DNA from: an uncultured Collinsella sp.
GTDB taxonomy: Bacteria; Actinomycetota; Coriobacteriia; Coriobacteriales; Coriobacteriaceae
Length of the DNA stretch: 64,000 nucleotides
Assembly (NCBI GenBank): GCA_902495545.1
Contig: CABUXM010000003.1
Span: 1 to 64,000, forward strand
Direction of reading: 5' to 3'
Shown: piece by piece, positions 1 through 8,394 of the stretch
Numbering within the stretch: position 1 is the stretch's first letter
How the letters are laid out: the number at the start of each line of letters is the position of its first letter
Notes under the pieces: generated by a model
Told to the model about the DNA's origin: nothing
Databases searched by the model: none
What the model saw: the letters and a program-made list of their open reading frames with translations, nothing else
Translations under genes and position numbers: made by a program

Positions 1-127
1 ATTGTTAGATTAAAAGTAACAGACCGGATGAAGATACGTGCGACGGGGGCGAGGCGAATGGCTGAGCGGTATCGATATGCGGGTTCAACGGTATCACATT
101 GGCCACATAGATTATTAACTTGCATTT
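1..127. other. Window edge, no gene recognised
   Basis: This stretch lies downstream of the minus-strand ABC ATPase. I see no convincing coding region, terminator or RNA gene in it; a neighbouring gene may lie beyond the window edge. Confidence 0.4.
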
Positions 128-868
128 CTACCCGCCCTTTTCGTAGAGTCGCCGATACGTGCTTAGCGCACCCTCGGCGCGTCCGGCAGGCTTTGCGAAA
201 TGGGATCCAGGAGACTTCGGCGCAGCATCATCTTGCGGAATGCTTCTAATGAGCCTCCCATCCTTCAAAAACAGAATCTCATCGCACAGCCTATCGACCG
301 AATCCAAGATGTGGGATGACATGATGATGCACGTACCAGAATCGGCTAGCTTCCTGAGAATCTCGGAATGCAAGTCCACCCTGCTGGGGTCGAGCGCGTT
401 CATGGGCTCATCTAATAGAAGGTACCGCGCGCCCGTCGCATACGCAATCGCCAGGGTAAGCTGCTGCTTCATGCCCTGGCTCAGAGTGCGGATCCTCATC
501 TTCGCGAACTCGCCTATCTGCGTTTGTTCCACTATCTCTTCGATATCGCGAGCATGCGGCCACATATCGCAAACCATCTTGAGGTGATCTTCCGCACGCA
601 ATCCGGGATACAGCAGCGTCCCCTCACCAGGTGCATAGAAGACCATAGAACGGACCTCTCTCGCACCCGTACCCTGCACCTCATCCAGAACGATGCTCCC
701 GTCCACGCGAGGACCCGGCAAACCTGCCATCGCACGCAGCAACGTCGTCTTTCCATGCCCGTTCGGAGCGACGAGACCGTAGACCGTACCCGGGGCAAAC
801 TCAGCGTTCACCGAATCTACGAGCACCTTCTTTCCATAAGAGATCGTCAGCGTTTGAAGGTCAATCAT
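128..868 (-). CDS. ABC transporter ATP-binding protein (export type)
   Basis: ATPase subunit of about 246 residues that should power the membrane protein encoded just upstream. Walker A (APNGHGKTT) is near residues 34-42, the signature LSQGMKQQ near 129-136, Walker B (YLLLDEPMNALDP) near 149-161, and the switch histidine in SSHILDS near 186. The architecture is that of ABC-2-type exporters. An ATG at 877 overlaps the permease stop as ATGA, but the AAGGGG ribosome site abuts it; the ATG at 868 has a 9-base spacing and is preferred. It is the last gene of a three-gene cassette with a small secreted peptide, so it probably exports that peptide or gives immunity to it. The ATPase call is firm; the substrate is inferred. 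Confidence 0.88.
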   Translation of the reverse strand: MIDLQTLTISYGKKVLVDSVNAEFAPGTVYGLVAPNGHGKTTLLRAMAGLPGPRVDGSIVLDEVQGTGAREVRSMVFYAPGEGTLLYPGLRAEDHLKMVCDMWPHARDIEEIVEQTQIGEFAKMRIRTLSQGMKQQLTLAIAYATGARYLLLDEPMNALDPSRVDLHSEILRKLADSGTCIIMSSHILDSVDRLCDEILFLKDGRLIRSIPQDDAAPKSPGSHFAKPAGRAEGALSTYRRLYEKGG

Positions 869-873
869 CGAGA

Positions 874-3096
874 TCATCCCCTTTCGATCTTTGGAACACT
901 CAGGCGCACCATCAACGGAGATACGGCGCCCAAGACCACCAGCAGAGCGCCCGATGCGCCGACGACCTCTCCAAAAGGCATCGCGTTCGTCCCTCGCCCA
1001 AGGAACCCAATCGTCCCCACCTGGGAAGCGGGATCAAACGAGGCGAATGGAGCCAGCAGCGCGACGCCCATGCCCACGCTTTCAACATGAGCGCTCAACG
1101 AACCCAACACCAAGAGAACCGCGCAAACCATTCCGGTGACAACGGGGTTGCGGCTAATCGCTGCTGTCAACGCAGCGACGACGGAAATCACGCCGTATGC
1201 CATGACCAGCAACGGAATACTGCACAACACCGCCTCCCCCACCATGGACGTTGTCGAAGCTCCCGCCCGAATGAGAGTGACGGGATACTCCGATCCACCC
1301 GCACCGTTCTTAATCACGGACACAACGACAGCGGGAACCATCGACACCAAAAGCAGCACCAAGCCAAGCAGGAGAGCCAGCGCAACAGCCGTCAGAAAAC
1401 GCACATGCGCTGTTGCGGGGATCTGGAGAACCAGAAGGGAACGACACTGCAGGTGGGTGCACGCGAGCGATGTGACAACCACGGGCAACAGCAAAAATAA
1501 GGAGGGAAGCGCTGCCTGGAGATACGAAAGGAGGATTAATGGGGGCATCTTCGTACTTAACTCGTAAACCTTGGGGTCCGGCAAGCTCGCGATCGACTCA
1601 AGCAGAAGGGCGCGCGCCTCCGCACGAGAAGGAGTCTCCGGCTCGATTCCGATCGATTGCAGGAGAGTCGCATCTGCCGCGCCCAGCTCACCTCGAGCGC
1701 GCTCGTACGTCGCAAGGCTTCGAAACCCCTCCGCAGGCATAGGCGCGTACACGAAACCCGAAAGAGCATCCCGCATGTCTTCCAGGGCCGCTTTGCCCTC
1801 GACGTCCATATTCGCAGCGTTCTGCTCTAGATACCGATCTATTGAACGGAGCTCCCCATCCCTATACCGAACAGCGGAAACGTTATCAGCGTCAGGAAAC
1901 ATCTCGACCAGAGCCGGGGCCAGCATCGTCGTCGACATTGCAATCGCGCATACGGCGAGGGTAGGAGAACGCAGGAGCAGTTTCCCCATCGTTCTTACGT
2001 ATGCAACGGCGGAGGCACAAGCGCTCGAACGAGTTGCCGTTCTCGATGCAGTGAAGGAACCTCTCTCAAGACAAATCGGGGATATCGGGCACGCGCAGCC
2101 GCTCTTTCCAGCAACGCAAAGCAGGCTAATTGCCAGCACCTCGATCCCGATTGCGCATACGAGGGCAATCGCGCCACGCTCGAAGCAAAGTCCAGGCAGA
2201 TTCACTATCTGCGTTGTCGGGTACGGGCTATAGGCGCCGACGGTCAACTCAGTGTTCGCATACGTAAGGGGATTCAACAGGGCGAACTCACGTAAAGCGA
2301 TGGATCTTCCGTAATACCCGGGAACCATCGTCACCCCCATCAGGGCACATACGAACACGATTCCAAGCGTAGGGTTATTGGCAATCTTCACGGCAAGGTG
2401 AACGACAAGCGAGATGAACGCTGCCACCAAGAATTGCAAGATGGCCGTCTGCGCGAACACCAGCCAAGCCGATTTGATAACCGGAGTCGCATATTGAATG
2501 TAGCCTATCGGATAGAACGGCGAGCCCGGGCCATTCTTCACAAGCGCGGCGATTATCCCTGGAAGATTGATGGCGAGGACGGCAAGCATTGCAAAAACAC
2601 TCGCCCATACGCTCGATGCAACAAGTCTACCCAGCTCGCCCATCGGTGCCTGGATGATGAGCTTTTCACGTTTGTTAAGACGCGCGGCAAGGAACGAGAC
2701 GGCAACGGCCGTTGCGACCCATAGCAAGTACTCCTTCGATCCGTCATAATAGGTGTACTCTCCATCCGATATCTGCAGAAACGGAAGTAGGGGAGAGAGC
2801 GGTGCCAAGATAAGACGTCCTGCGGCAAGAGGGTACAGAAGCGCGGGCATGCTTGATGAAGAGGTATAGACACCGTCCTCCCCCGCATTCACAAGCGCAT
2901 CCGCATAGGATGCTGACAATTCCTGCTCAACACGGGTTATTCCCGACTCGAGGTATTCGACCCGTCCGTCGATGCCAGCCGCGCTCCTGAAGACGGGCAG
3001 AGCACAAAGAACCATCAACGCAACAACGACAACACAGAGCGACCTGGAGGAGAGAAGCGACCTAAAGATCGCCTTCGAGATTTTGAGCATATTCAT
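874..3096 (-). CDS. Large ABC-2-like membrane protein with two fused halves
   Basis: A polytopic membrane protein of about 740 residues between a secreted-peptide gene and an ABC ATPase. Each half starts with a membrane segment followed by an extracytoplasmic acidic stretch and then about five more hydrophobic helices, the topology of an ABC-2 permease. The halves look duplicated: NGPGSPFYPIGYI in the first matches NGAGGSEYPVTLI in the second, and NNPTLGIVFVCAL matches RNPVVTGMVCAVL. One chain could therefore supply both transmembrane halves. The start at 3096 (MNMLKISKAIF) has an AAGG site at suitable spacing; an in-frame ATG abutting the peptide stop would add 22 unlikely polar residues across a hairpin. 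By position it matches the bacteriocin-associated membrane proteins of lactococcin-972 loci, but I cannot confirm that family. Confidence 0.7.
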   Translation of the reverse strand: MNMLKISKAIFRSLLSSRSLCVVVVALMVLCALPVFRSAAGIDGRVEYLESGITRVEQELSASYADALVNAGEDGVYTSSSSMPALLYPLAAGRLILAPLSPLLPFLQISDGEYTYYDGSKEYLLWVATAVAVSFLAARLNKREKLIIQAPMGELGRLVASSVWASVFAMLAVLAINLPGIIAALVKNGPGSPFYPIGYIQYATPVIKSAWLVFAQTAILQFLVAAFISLVVHLAVKIANNPTLGIVFVCALMGVTMVPGYYGRSIALREFALLNPLTYANTELTVGAYSPYPTTQIVNLPGLCFERGAIALVCAIGIEVLAISLLCVAGKSGCACPISPICLERGSFTASRTATRSSACASAVAYVRTMGKLLLRSPTLAVCAIAMSTTMLAPALVEMFPDADNVSAVRYRDGELRSIDRYLEQNAANMDVEGKAALEDMRDALSGFVYAPMPAEGFRSLATYERARGELGAADATLLQSIGIEPETPSRAEARALLLESIASLPDPKVYELSTKMPPLILLSYLQAALPSLFLLLPVVVTSLACTHLQCRSLLVLQIPATAHVRFLTAVALALLLGLVLLLVSMVPAVVVSVIKNGAGGSEYPVTLIRAGASTTSMVGEAVLCSIPLLVMAYGVISVVAALTAAISRNPVVTGMVCAVLLVLGSLSAHVESVGMGVALLAPFASFDPASQVGTIGFLGRGTNAMPFGEVVGASGALLVVLGAVSPLMVRLSVPKIERG

Positions 3097-3127
3097 CGCC
3101 AACCTTAACCTCATCCAGTCGGAACAG

Positions 3128-3154
3128 AGGGGCCGAACAAAATGCTCGGCCCTT
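3128..3154 (-). terminator. Hairpin between peptide gene and permease gene
   Basis: GGGCCGA at 3130-3136 pairs with TCGGCCC at 3146-3152 across a 9-base loop, just after the peptide stop codon. On the minus strand no long T run follows. It may be a partial terminator or an RNA-stability element that makes the peptide more abundant than the transporter. Confidence 0.4.
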
Positions 3155-3162
3155 CCTCGCAT

Positions 3163-3528
3163 CTAGTAGGTGCTATAGACAAATTGCCATTTATCAGTTG
3201 TGCCAAGAACACCACAGGAGCACATTGCAGCGAGGCGGGATTCCCTATGATGCGCGGATCGGCGATAGCCATTTCGGTAGGAGATCGTCTTGTAAGAGAT
3301 GTTGAACATCGAGATGCTGTGCCCGCTTACGCCGCGAGGACAGCTGTAGCTCCAGTAGGTATCGACGACGTCGTCCGTATACCCGAGGGGCTCAACGAGG
3401 GCACACTGGCTGCTCTCCTGGGAAGGAGGCATCGGGGTATCCGCAAAAGCGGGGGCTCCCGGCAGCAACAGACAAAGAGCGAGGCTGAGGAAAACCAAGA
3501 GCTTACACGACTTAACAGTACTGAACAT
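3163..3528 (-). CDS. Small secreted peptide, lactococcin-972-like candidate
   Basis: A precursor of 121 residues with a clear signal peptide (basic start, hydrophobic core LLVFLSLALCLLL, cleavage probably after APAFA near residue 29), leaving about 92 exported residues. The mature part contains WSYS, then SISMFNISYKTISYRNG, alanine- and arginine-rich residues and an aromatic C-terminus (FVYSTY). This spacing recalls lactococcin 972, whose mature peptide has W-x-(H/Y), an S/Y/H-rich centre, an N-G turn and a terminal aromatic cluster. Four cysteines (QCA, SCP, CSC) are not typical of that family. It heads an operon with an ABC-2-like permease and an ATPase, as bacteriocin genes do. The ATG at 3528 has GGAGAGG upstream; an in-frame TTG at 3540 is less likely. 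Secretion is well supported; bacteriocin activity is inference. Confidence 0.6.
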   Translation of the reverse strand: MFSTVKSCKLLVFLSLALCLLLPGAPAFADTPMPPSQESSQCALVEPLGYTDDVVDTYWSYSCPRGVSGHSISMFNISYKTISYRNGYRRSAHHRESRLAAMCSCGVLGTTDKWQFVYSTY

Positions 3529-3648
3529 AATCCTCTCCAATCTAGAGGGGTTTCGGTTGCAGCATGCTGTGATTACTTGCCAGCAAAGTCAATTTAACAT
3601 AAACTGTTAAAAAGTAACCTGAGTTTTTTAAATTCTTCGGAGGTTATT

Positions 3649-4161
3649 ATGAGTTCCGACAATCGCACTCCCCGGCTTCATTCCTTCCGCATCGCATGTG
3701 CGATAGCCTCTGCGACCCTTTGCGCCACCGCCATCGCACAAGTGGCGTTCTCCTTAAAGCCAGCAATCGAAGTGCTCGACAACCCTGTAATTGCAGACTC
3801 CCCCGCGTATCCAGCCCTTGCGATCTCGACATTGGTCCCTGCCGTCATCGGTATCGCTACGACCATCCTCAGCGCCGTTCTCGTGTGGACGATCAAGAGC
3901 GGAGACCCCTTCAAGAAAGGGTCTGCGACATGCTTGAAGGTGCTCGGCATTCTCTTCGTTGTTCAAGCTGCCACCAGCCTCTACGCCGGCTCACTCAAAA
4001 CCTCCGTTTCGATGTTTGGCGGCGAGGGGGCCGTCGGCGCCCAAGAGATCGCTTCATCATTCGATTGGACCTCTCTGGTTCTCGGCATCGTCCTGTTCAT
4101 GCTTTCCCAGCTCTTCTTGTACGCCCGAGAGCTGTACCTCGACTCCGACGAGATTGCGTAA
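3649..4161 (+). CDS. DUF2975-like four-helix membrane protein
   Basis: A 170-residue protein with four predicted membrane helices: near residues 13-33, 53-80 (ALAISTLVPAVIGIATTILS), 94-112 and 137-160. Size, topology and the adjacent small Cro/CI regulator match the DUF2975 proteins, which are usually coupled to a YozG-like regulator. A GGAGG site lies six bases before the ATG. The gene is divergent from the secreted-peptide operon, with about 120 bases of AT-rich DNA between them that probably holds both promoters. Its biochemical role is unknown; by analogy with other membrane-protein/XRE pairs it may modulate the partner regulator. Confidence 0.65.
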   Translation: MSSDNRTPRLHSFRIACAIASATLCATAIAQVAFSLKPAIEVLDNPVIADSPAYPALAISTLVPAVIGIATTILSAVLVWTIKSGDPFKKGSATCLKVLGILFVVQAATSLYAGSLKTSVSMFGGEGAVGAQEIASSFDWTSLVLGIVLFMLSQLFLYARELYLDSDEIA

Positions 4162-4170
4162 GGAAACGCC

Positions 4171-4422
4171 ATGCCCGTAATTGTTCGCCTCGACAAGATC
4201 ATGGCCGAGCGAAAGATTTCCTCGAACGAACTTGCCGAAAGAATTGGAACCACGCCCGTGAACCTGTCCCGTATTAAAAAAGGGCATATTCGCGGCATTC
4301 GCTTCAACACACTCGAGCAGCTATGCCTCGCCCTTCGTTGCCAACCCGGAGACCTTCTCGAAGTCATGAGCGAAGAGGATGCCCGAAAGGAGTTCGGACT
4401 CGATTGGTCCGCCGAGGATTAG
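4171..4422 (+). CDS. Cro/CI-family helix-turn-helix regulator (YozG-like)
   Basis: A small DNA-binding protein of 83 residues. The helix-turn-helix spans about residues 16-43 (SSNELAERIGTTPVNLSRIK), followed by FNTLEQLCLALRCQPGDLLE, the usual end of this compact Xre domain. It begins nine bases after the DUF2975-like gene and is surely cotranscribed with it. The tail (SEEDARKEFGLDWSAED) ends at a TAG immediately followed, in the same frame, by the truncated recombinase sequence. This suggests that a recombination event fixed the junction at or near this stop codon. Confidence 0.82.
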   Translation: MPVIVRLDKIMAERKISSNELAERIGTTPVNLSRIKKGHIRGIRFNTLEQLCLALRCQPGDLLEVMSEEDARKEFGLDWSAED

Positions 4423-5148
4423 AGGGCGGTCGTACTCGCCCTGCACACGGGGATGCGAATCGGCGAGGTCTGCGGCCTTCGGTGGTGCGATGTGGATTTC
4501 GAGACGGGCCTGATCTCGATCAGACACTCGGTGGCGTACGCGAAGGGAATGGGTTCGTTCATCAAGGACACCAAGACCCATGACGCCAGGGGTATCCCCA
4601 TCGACCCGGTCGGCCTACTCCCCTTCCTGAAGGAGACCCACGAGATCGACTGCGGAAAGCTGCGCTTGCGCGGCCTTACCGGGGCGGTCGAGATCGGGGA
4701 CTGCTACATCCTGTCGGAGCCGGGCGCGACCTTCGCGACGACAAGCTATATCCGCAGGGCGTTCAAGACGTTCTCGGAGACCAACGGCCTCATGGGCACC
4801 AACGACGAGCTGATCACGTTCCACGGCCTTCGCCACACGTTCGCAACGCAGTGGATCCGCCAAGGCGGCGATATCAAGGCGCTCCAATCGATCCTCGGCC
4901 ACAAGGACGCCATGGCGACGCTCAACGTCTACGCCGACATCGAGCCCATCTCCAAAATCCATAACATGCTGCGCGCCACGCCGTGCCTTTGGCGCGGGCA
5001 CCTCGGGCCGAGGGTCGATCCGGGTCCCATGTTCCAACAGAGGATCCAGGAGTCCATCGAGACGCTCCAGGCGTTCGGCTACGGCATCACCGAGCCGGAC
5101 GACCGAAATATCGCCATACGCGACGTGAAGACGAACAGTTGGCTCTAG
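4423..5148 (+). pseudogene. Tyrosine recombinase/integrase remnant lacking its N-terminus
   Basis: Catalytic-domain remnant of a phage-type tyrosine recombinase. The first readable residues are RAVVLALHTGMRIGE, the region around the first catalytic arginine. HGLRHTFAT supplies the H-x-x-R pair, LGHK the second histidine and NVYADIEP the tyrosine, so the active-site set is complete. The N-terminal core-binding and arm-binding domains are missing, and homology starts directly after the in-frame stop of the upstream regulator. An ATG at 4453 lies inside the catalytic motif and is not a credible start. The C-terminus also departs from the family after NVYADIEP. It is most likely a relic of an integrated element that may have brought the neighbouring genes. 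Confidence 0.75.
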
Positions 5149-5544
5149 CTCACCGAGTACGCGGCAGTGCTGGGCCCATCCCAACTGAGGTCACGGTGGT
5201 CCGATAGGGGCGCCGCCCGCGGCATGCGCCGCGGAGCGGTATCCCCTACCGAAGGGCGGGGATGCCCTCCGCTTCCAGTTCGGAATCAGCCGTCGGAGGC
5301 GTTCGGCTGACTGCGGGAACGGCCTGTCCGCTCAATGTGTTCGGCTGAGATCGGAAATCAACCCAACACGAGCCGGACACGCGCCAGACGGCTCTTCCCC
5401 GTACGGCCTTCCCCCTTACGCTCATGTTGCAGGCATGTAACGCCGCAGCGAGCGCGCCTTTTTTGCGCCAGACAGGTACAATGATGAACACTGTACCGTA
5501 GCGGAGCGCCCCGCGCGCGCCGCAATCACGCGAAAGGGTTTCCC
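5149..5544. other. Gene-free spacer with an imperfect palindrome
   Basis: No coding region is convincing here. An imperfect palindrome around 5204-5252 (TAGGGG paired with CCCCTA, enclosing CCGCGGC/GCCGCGG) may serve as a transcription barrier after the integrase relic. Towards the end is an operator-like dyad upstream of the ACT-domain gene. No attachment-site repeat could be identified. Confidence 0.4.
5475..5497 (+). promoter_or_regulatory. Candidate operator/-10 region upstream of ACT-domain gene
   Basis: GGTACAATG at 5475-5483 and CACTGTACC at 5489-5497 form nine-base arms with one mismatch around five bases. The left arm contains TACAAT, a plausible -10 hexamer, but no good -35 sits 17 bases upstream. 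A protein binding the dyad would cover the promoter. Confidence 0.3.
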
Positions 5545-5832
5545 ATGGCCGAGATCTCGTCCTCCCGTATCGTCATCACCGTCCTTGGCAAGAACCGCCC
5601 CGGCATCGTCGCCGGCGTCACCCGTGTCCTAGGCGAGGCCAACGTCGACATCCGCGACATCACGCAGTCCATTATCGAGGACATCTTCACCATGACCATG
5701 CTGGCCGATACCGCCGAGTCCAAGCTCGACTTCGCCGAGCTGCAGAAGGCGCTGGCCGAGGCCGGCGAGCTTTCGGGCGTCAACGTGTCCATCCAGCGCG
5801 AGGACGTCTTCAACTTTATGTACCGCCTGTAG
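5545..5832 (+). CDS. ACT-domain protein (UPF0237 type)
   Basis: A 95-residue protein that is almost entirely one ACT domain. It begins SSRIVITVLGKNRPGIVAGV, the ligand-loop signature (G-K-N-R-P-G-I-V), continues with ANVDIRDITQSIIEDIFTMT and ends with a conserved FNFMYRL. The family is UPF0237, small stand-alone ACT proteins thought to sense amino acids or related ligands; the ligand is not known. The gene is followed after 77 bases by citrate synthase on the same strand and may share its transcript. In other bacteria it is commonly paired with a PFL-family gene, which is absent here. Confidence 0.85.
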   Translation: MAEISSSRIVITVLGKNRPGIVAGVTRVLGEANVDIRDITQSIIEDIFTMTMLADTAESKLDFAELQKALAEAGELSGVNVSIQREDVFNFMYRL

Positions 5833-5909
5833 CGAGCAAGCCGCTCGGGGCAGCTTGACGTCATATCGTCCAAGCGCGCGGCCCCAAAGCGGACCGGAGA
5901 GGAGCGCGC

Positions 5910-7328
5910 ATGGCCTACGACGCCAAGAAAATCTACTACCGCTTCGACGATCACCTGAGCCGCCTGGTTCTGGATTACGAGGCGAGCCGTCAGATTTCGC
6001 CTGAGAGCGAAAGCCTCTACCACGGCCTGCCGACCGACCCTTATGACGAAGGCCTGTTTGTTGAGCACAATGTCAAGCGCGGCCTGCGCAATGCCGACGG
6101 CTCGGGCGTGGTCGCGGGCCTCACTCGCATCTCGGATGTGCACGGCTACAACAAGGTCGACGGCAAAGTCGTGCCCGATCAGGGCAAGCTCACGCTTCGT
6201 GGCTACAGCATCGAGGATCTGGTCAACAACGCCCAGGCCGAGAATCGCTACGGCTACGAGGAAGTCGCCTATCTGCTTATCACGGGTTCGCTGCCCAACA
6301 AGGAAGAGCTCGACGGCTTTTGCGAGCGCCTGGGTGCCTTTAGGCACCTGAGCGACGAATACGTCCGCGAGTTCCCCATGACCACGGTGTCGTCGAGCAT
6401 CATGAATGTGCTTCAGCGCGCCGTGCTGCTGCTCTACGCCTTCGACGCCGAGCCCGACGCCATTACACCCGAGCACGAAATCGACGTCGCCATCTCCATG
6501 CTCGCCCGTCTCCCCCGCATCGCCGCCTTCGCGCATATGGCCTCGGTCGCCAAGCGCCGCGGCTCCGAGGTTCATGTGCCGCACCCCACGCCCGGTCTCT
6601 CCACCGCTGAGACCATCCTGCAGGTGTTGCGCGGCGGCATGGCATTCACCCGCGACGAAGCCATGCTGCTCGATGTGATGCTTATGCTGCATGCCGAGCA
6701 CGGCGGCGGCAACAACTCCACGTTCGCCTGCCGCGTGCTGTCCTCATCGGCCACCGACCCGTATTCCGCCTACGCCGCGGCTATCGGCTCGCTCAAGGGC
6801 CCGCGCCACGGCGGTGCCAATGCCAAGGTCGTGTCTATGCACGAGGACATCCGCGCGCATGTCTCCAACTGGGAGGACGAGGACGAGGTCGCGGCCTACC
6901 TGGGCAAGATCCTCGACAAGCAGGCCTTCGACGGCACGGGTCTCATCTACGGTATGGGCCACGCCGTCTACACGCTGAGCGACCCGCGCGCCGAGGTGTG
7001 CCGCCGTTACGCGCGCACGCTTGCCGCCAAGAAGGACTTGGGCGAAGAGTTCGCACTCATCGAGCGCATCGAGCGCCTGGCCCCGCAAGTGATGCGCGAT
7101 CACGGCATGACCAAGCCCATCTGCGCCAACATCGACCTGTACACGGGCTTTATCTACAAGATGCTCGGCGTGCCCGAGACGCTCTTTACGCCGCTGTTCG
7201 CCGTCGCCCGCATGGCCGGCTGGTCTGCGCACCGCATGGAAGAGCTCTTCTGCGCGCACCGCATCATCCGTCCCGCGTATCGCCCGGTTATCGAGCCGCT
7301 GGAGTACAAGCCGCTCGCCGATCGTTAG
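5910..7328 (+). CDS. gltA: Citrate synthase
   Basis: Condenses oxaloacetate and acetyl-CoA to citrate, here probably for glutamate synthesis in an anaerobe. The protein has 472 residues. Recognisable blocks are GKLTLRGYSIEDLV in the small N-terminal domain, LHAEHGGGNNSTF near residues 258-270 with the first active-site histidine, GPRHGGANAKV, and MGHAVYTLSDPRAE near 348-361 with the second. RPAYRPV near the C-terminus supplies an arginine of the citrate site. An N-terminal extension of about 60 residues precedes the core. A GGAGAGGAG site lies before the ATG, and a strong intrinsic terminator follows the stop. Confidence 0.95.
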   Translation: MAYDAKKIYYRFDDHLSRLVLDYEASRQISPESESLYHGLPTDPYDEGLFVEHNVKRGLRNADGSGVVAGLTRISDVHGYNKVDGKVVPDQGKLTLRGYSIEDLVNNAQAENRYGYEEVAYLLITGSLPNKEELDGFCERLGAFRHLSDEYVREFPMTTVSSSIMNVLQRAVLLLYAFDAEPDAITPEHEIDVAISMLARLPRIAAFAHMASVAKRRGSEVHVPHPTPGLSTAETILQVLRGGMAFTRDEAMLLDVMLMLHAEHGGGNNSTFACRVLSSSATDPYSAYAAAIGSLKGPRHGGANAKVVSMHEDIRAHVSNWEDEDEVAAYLGKILDKQAFDGTGLIYGMGHAVYTLSDPRAEVCRRYARTLAAKKDLGEEFALIERIERLAPQVMRDHGMTKPICANIDLYTGFIYKMLGVPETLFTPLFAVARMAGWSAHRMEELFCAHRIIRPAYRPVIEPLEYKPLADR

Positions 7329-7350
7329 GACGCAGACCGTTATAGAACCC

Positions 7351-7390
7351 GAGCGTGGCCAGGGCATCACCGCCCTCGGCCACGCTTTTT
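7351..7390 (+). terminator. Intrinsic terminator after citrate synthase
   Basis: GAGCGTGGCC pairs with GGCCACGC around a GC-rich inner stem and is followed by TTTTT. It sits 22 bases after the citrate synthase stop and before the HAD hydrolase gene. Confidence 0.85.
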
Positions 7391-7415
7391 ATGCCAGTAG
7401 AAAGGATTGCAGCGA

Positions 7416-8258
7416 ATGATTGTGTTTTCCGATATGGATGGAACGCTGCTGACGAGTGATAAGCAGATGAGCGACGCCACCTGGGCAATGCTCGACGAAC
7501 TCGCTCGACGTGGGATTGAGTTTGTGCCCTGCACGGGGCGTCCTCTGTCGGGTATCTTTGAGCCCATCCTCGCCCACCCCGCCGTACACTACGCGGTCTG
7601 CGCCAACGGTGCCAGCGTCTGGCAGCTCGACGACGTTGTGCCCACCGATGCCTCGCGTGCCACGCGCATTTTGAGCCGACCGCTCGACCGCGCCATCGCC
7701 CACCGCGTCCATCGCATTGCAGCCGGTCACGATGTGACCTTCGATATCTTCGCGGACGGGCAGTGCTTCCTCCCCCGCTCGCTCTACACGCGCCTGGACG
7801 AATTCTGCGGCGGCGACCCCCACATCGCGGCTTCGCTCAAGCGCACACGAACACCGATCGACATGGATATCGACAGCAAGATCGACGAGGTCGAGACACT
7901 CGAACGCATCGCCATGTACTGGCACAACCCGGCCGATCGCGACGCCATCGCGGCGGAGCTCGAAACGCTCGGAGGCATTGAGGTCACGCGTTCGTACGCC
8001 ATGAATATCGAGGTCATGGGCGAGGGCGCCACCAAGGGAACGGCATTGGCTTGGCTATGCGGGCATCTGGGCGAGTCTCTCGCCGACGCCTGGGCGTTCG
8101 GCGACAACATCAACGACATCCCCATGCTGCAGGCAGCGGGCCATGGCATGGCCATGATCAACGCCGAGCCCGAGGATCGCGAGGCCGCCGACGCCATCAC
8201 CGAGTTCGACAACGACCACGACGGTGTCGCCCGCACCATCATGGCCGCCCTCGCCTAG
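7416..8258 (+). CDS. Cof-type HAD-superfamily phosphatase
   Basis: A soluble phosphatase of 280 residues. Motif I is FSDMDGTLLTSD at residues 4-15 with the nucleophile and acid/base aspartates; motif II is in FVPCTGRP; the C2B-type cap fills the middle; motifs III/IV are KGTALAWL and AFGDNINDIPML near residues 228-240. This is the Cof/YbiV group, which dephosphorylates small phosphometabolites such as sugar phosphates or pyridoxal phosphate. The specific substrate cannot be read from sequence. The ATG at 7416 has AAAGGA nine bases upstream; an in-frame TTG at 7407 overlaps that site and is rejected. The gene converges on a second Cof-type phosphatase across a repeat-filled spacer. Confidence 0.88.
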   Translation: MIVFSDMDGTLLTSDKQMSDATWAMLDELARRGIEFVPCTGRPLSGIFEPILAHPAVHYAVCANGASVWQLDDVVPTDASRATRILSRPLDRAIAHRVHRIAAGHDVTFDIFADGQCFLPRSLYTRLDEFCGGDPHIAASLKRTRTPIDMDIDSKIDEVETLERIAMYWHNPADRDAIAAELETLGGIEVTRSYAMNIEVMGEGATKGTALAWLCGHLGESLADAWAFGDNINDIPMLQAAGHGMAMINAEPEDREAADAITEFDNDHDGVARTIMAALA

Positions 8259-8394
8259 TCATTGGGTAGTCATTGGGGACGTTCTTAAATGACTAGTCGT
8301 TGGGGACACTCCTCGCGAGAAAGTTGCAAGGACTGTCCCCCACTGCCGGCAGAAAAGGAACGTCCCTAACTGCCGGATTCCTAACTGCCGGATT
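8259..8394. repeat. Dispersed intergenic repeat cluster (family A) between convergent genes
   Basis: The spacer consists of short repeated words. GACTAGTCGTTGGGGAC at 8291-8307 is nearly the reverse complement of words at 9356-9402. A block at 8328-8376 (AAGGACTGTCCCC, TGCCGGCAGAAAAGGAACGT) closely matches 11381-11426. CTAACTGCCGGATT occurs twice in tandem (8366-8379, 8381-8394), and the second copy runs into the stop codon of the minus-strand HAD gene. Confidence 0.7.

Noticed and set aside
5526..6701. Long minus-strand frame opposite the citrate synthase gene
   Set aside because: Citrate synthase motifs on the plus strand are unambiguous; the opposite frame has no recognisable features. 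The same applies to the frame opposite the PBP gene at 15079-16602.
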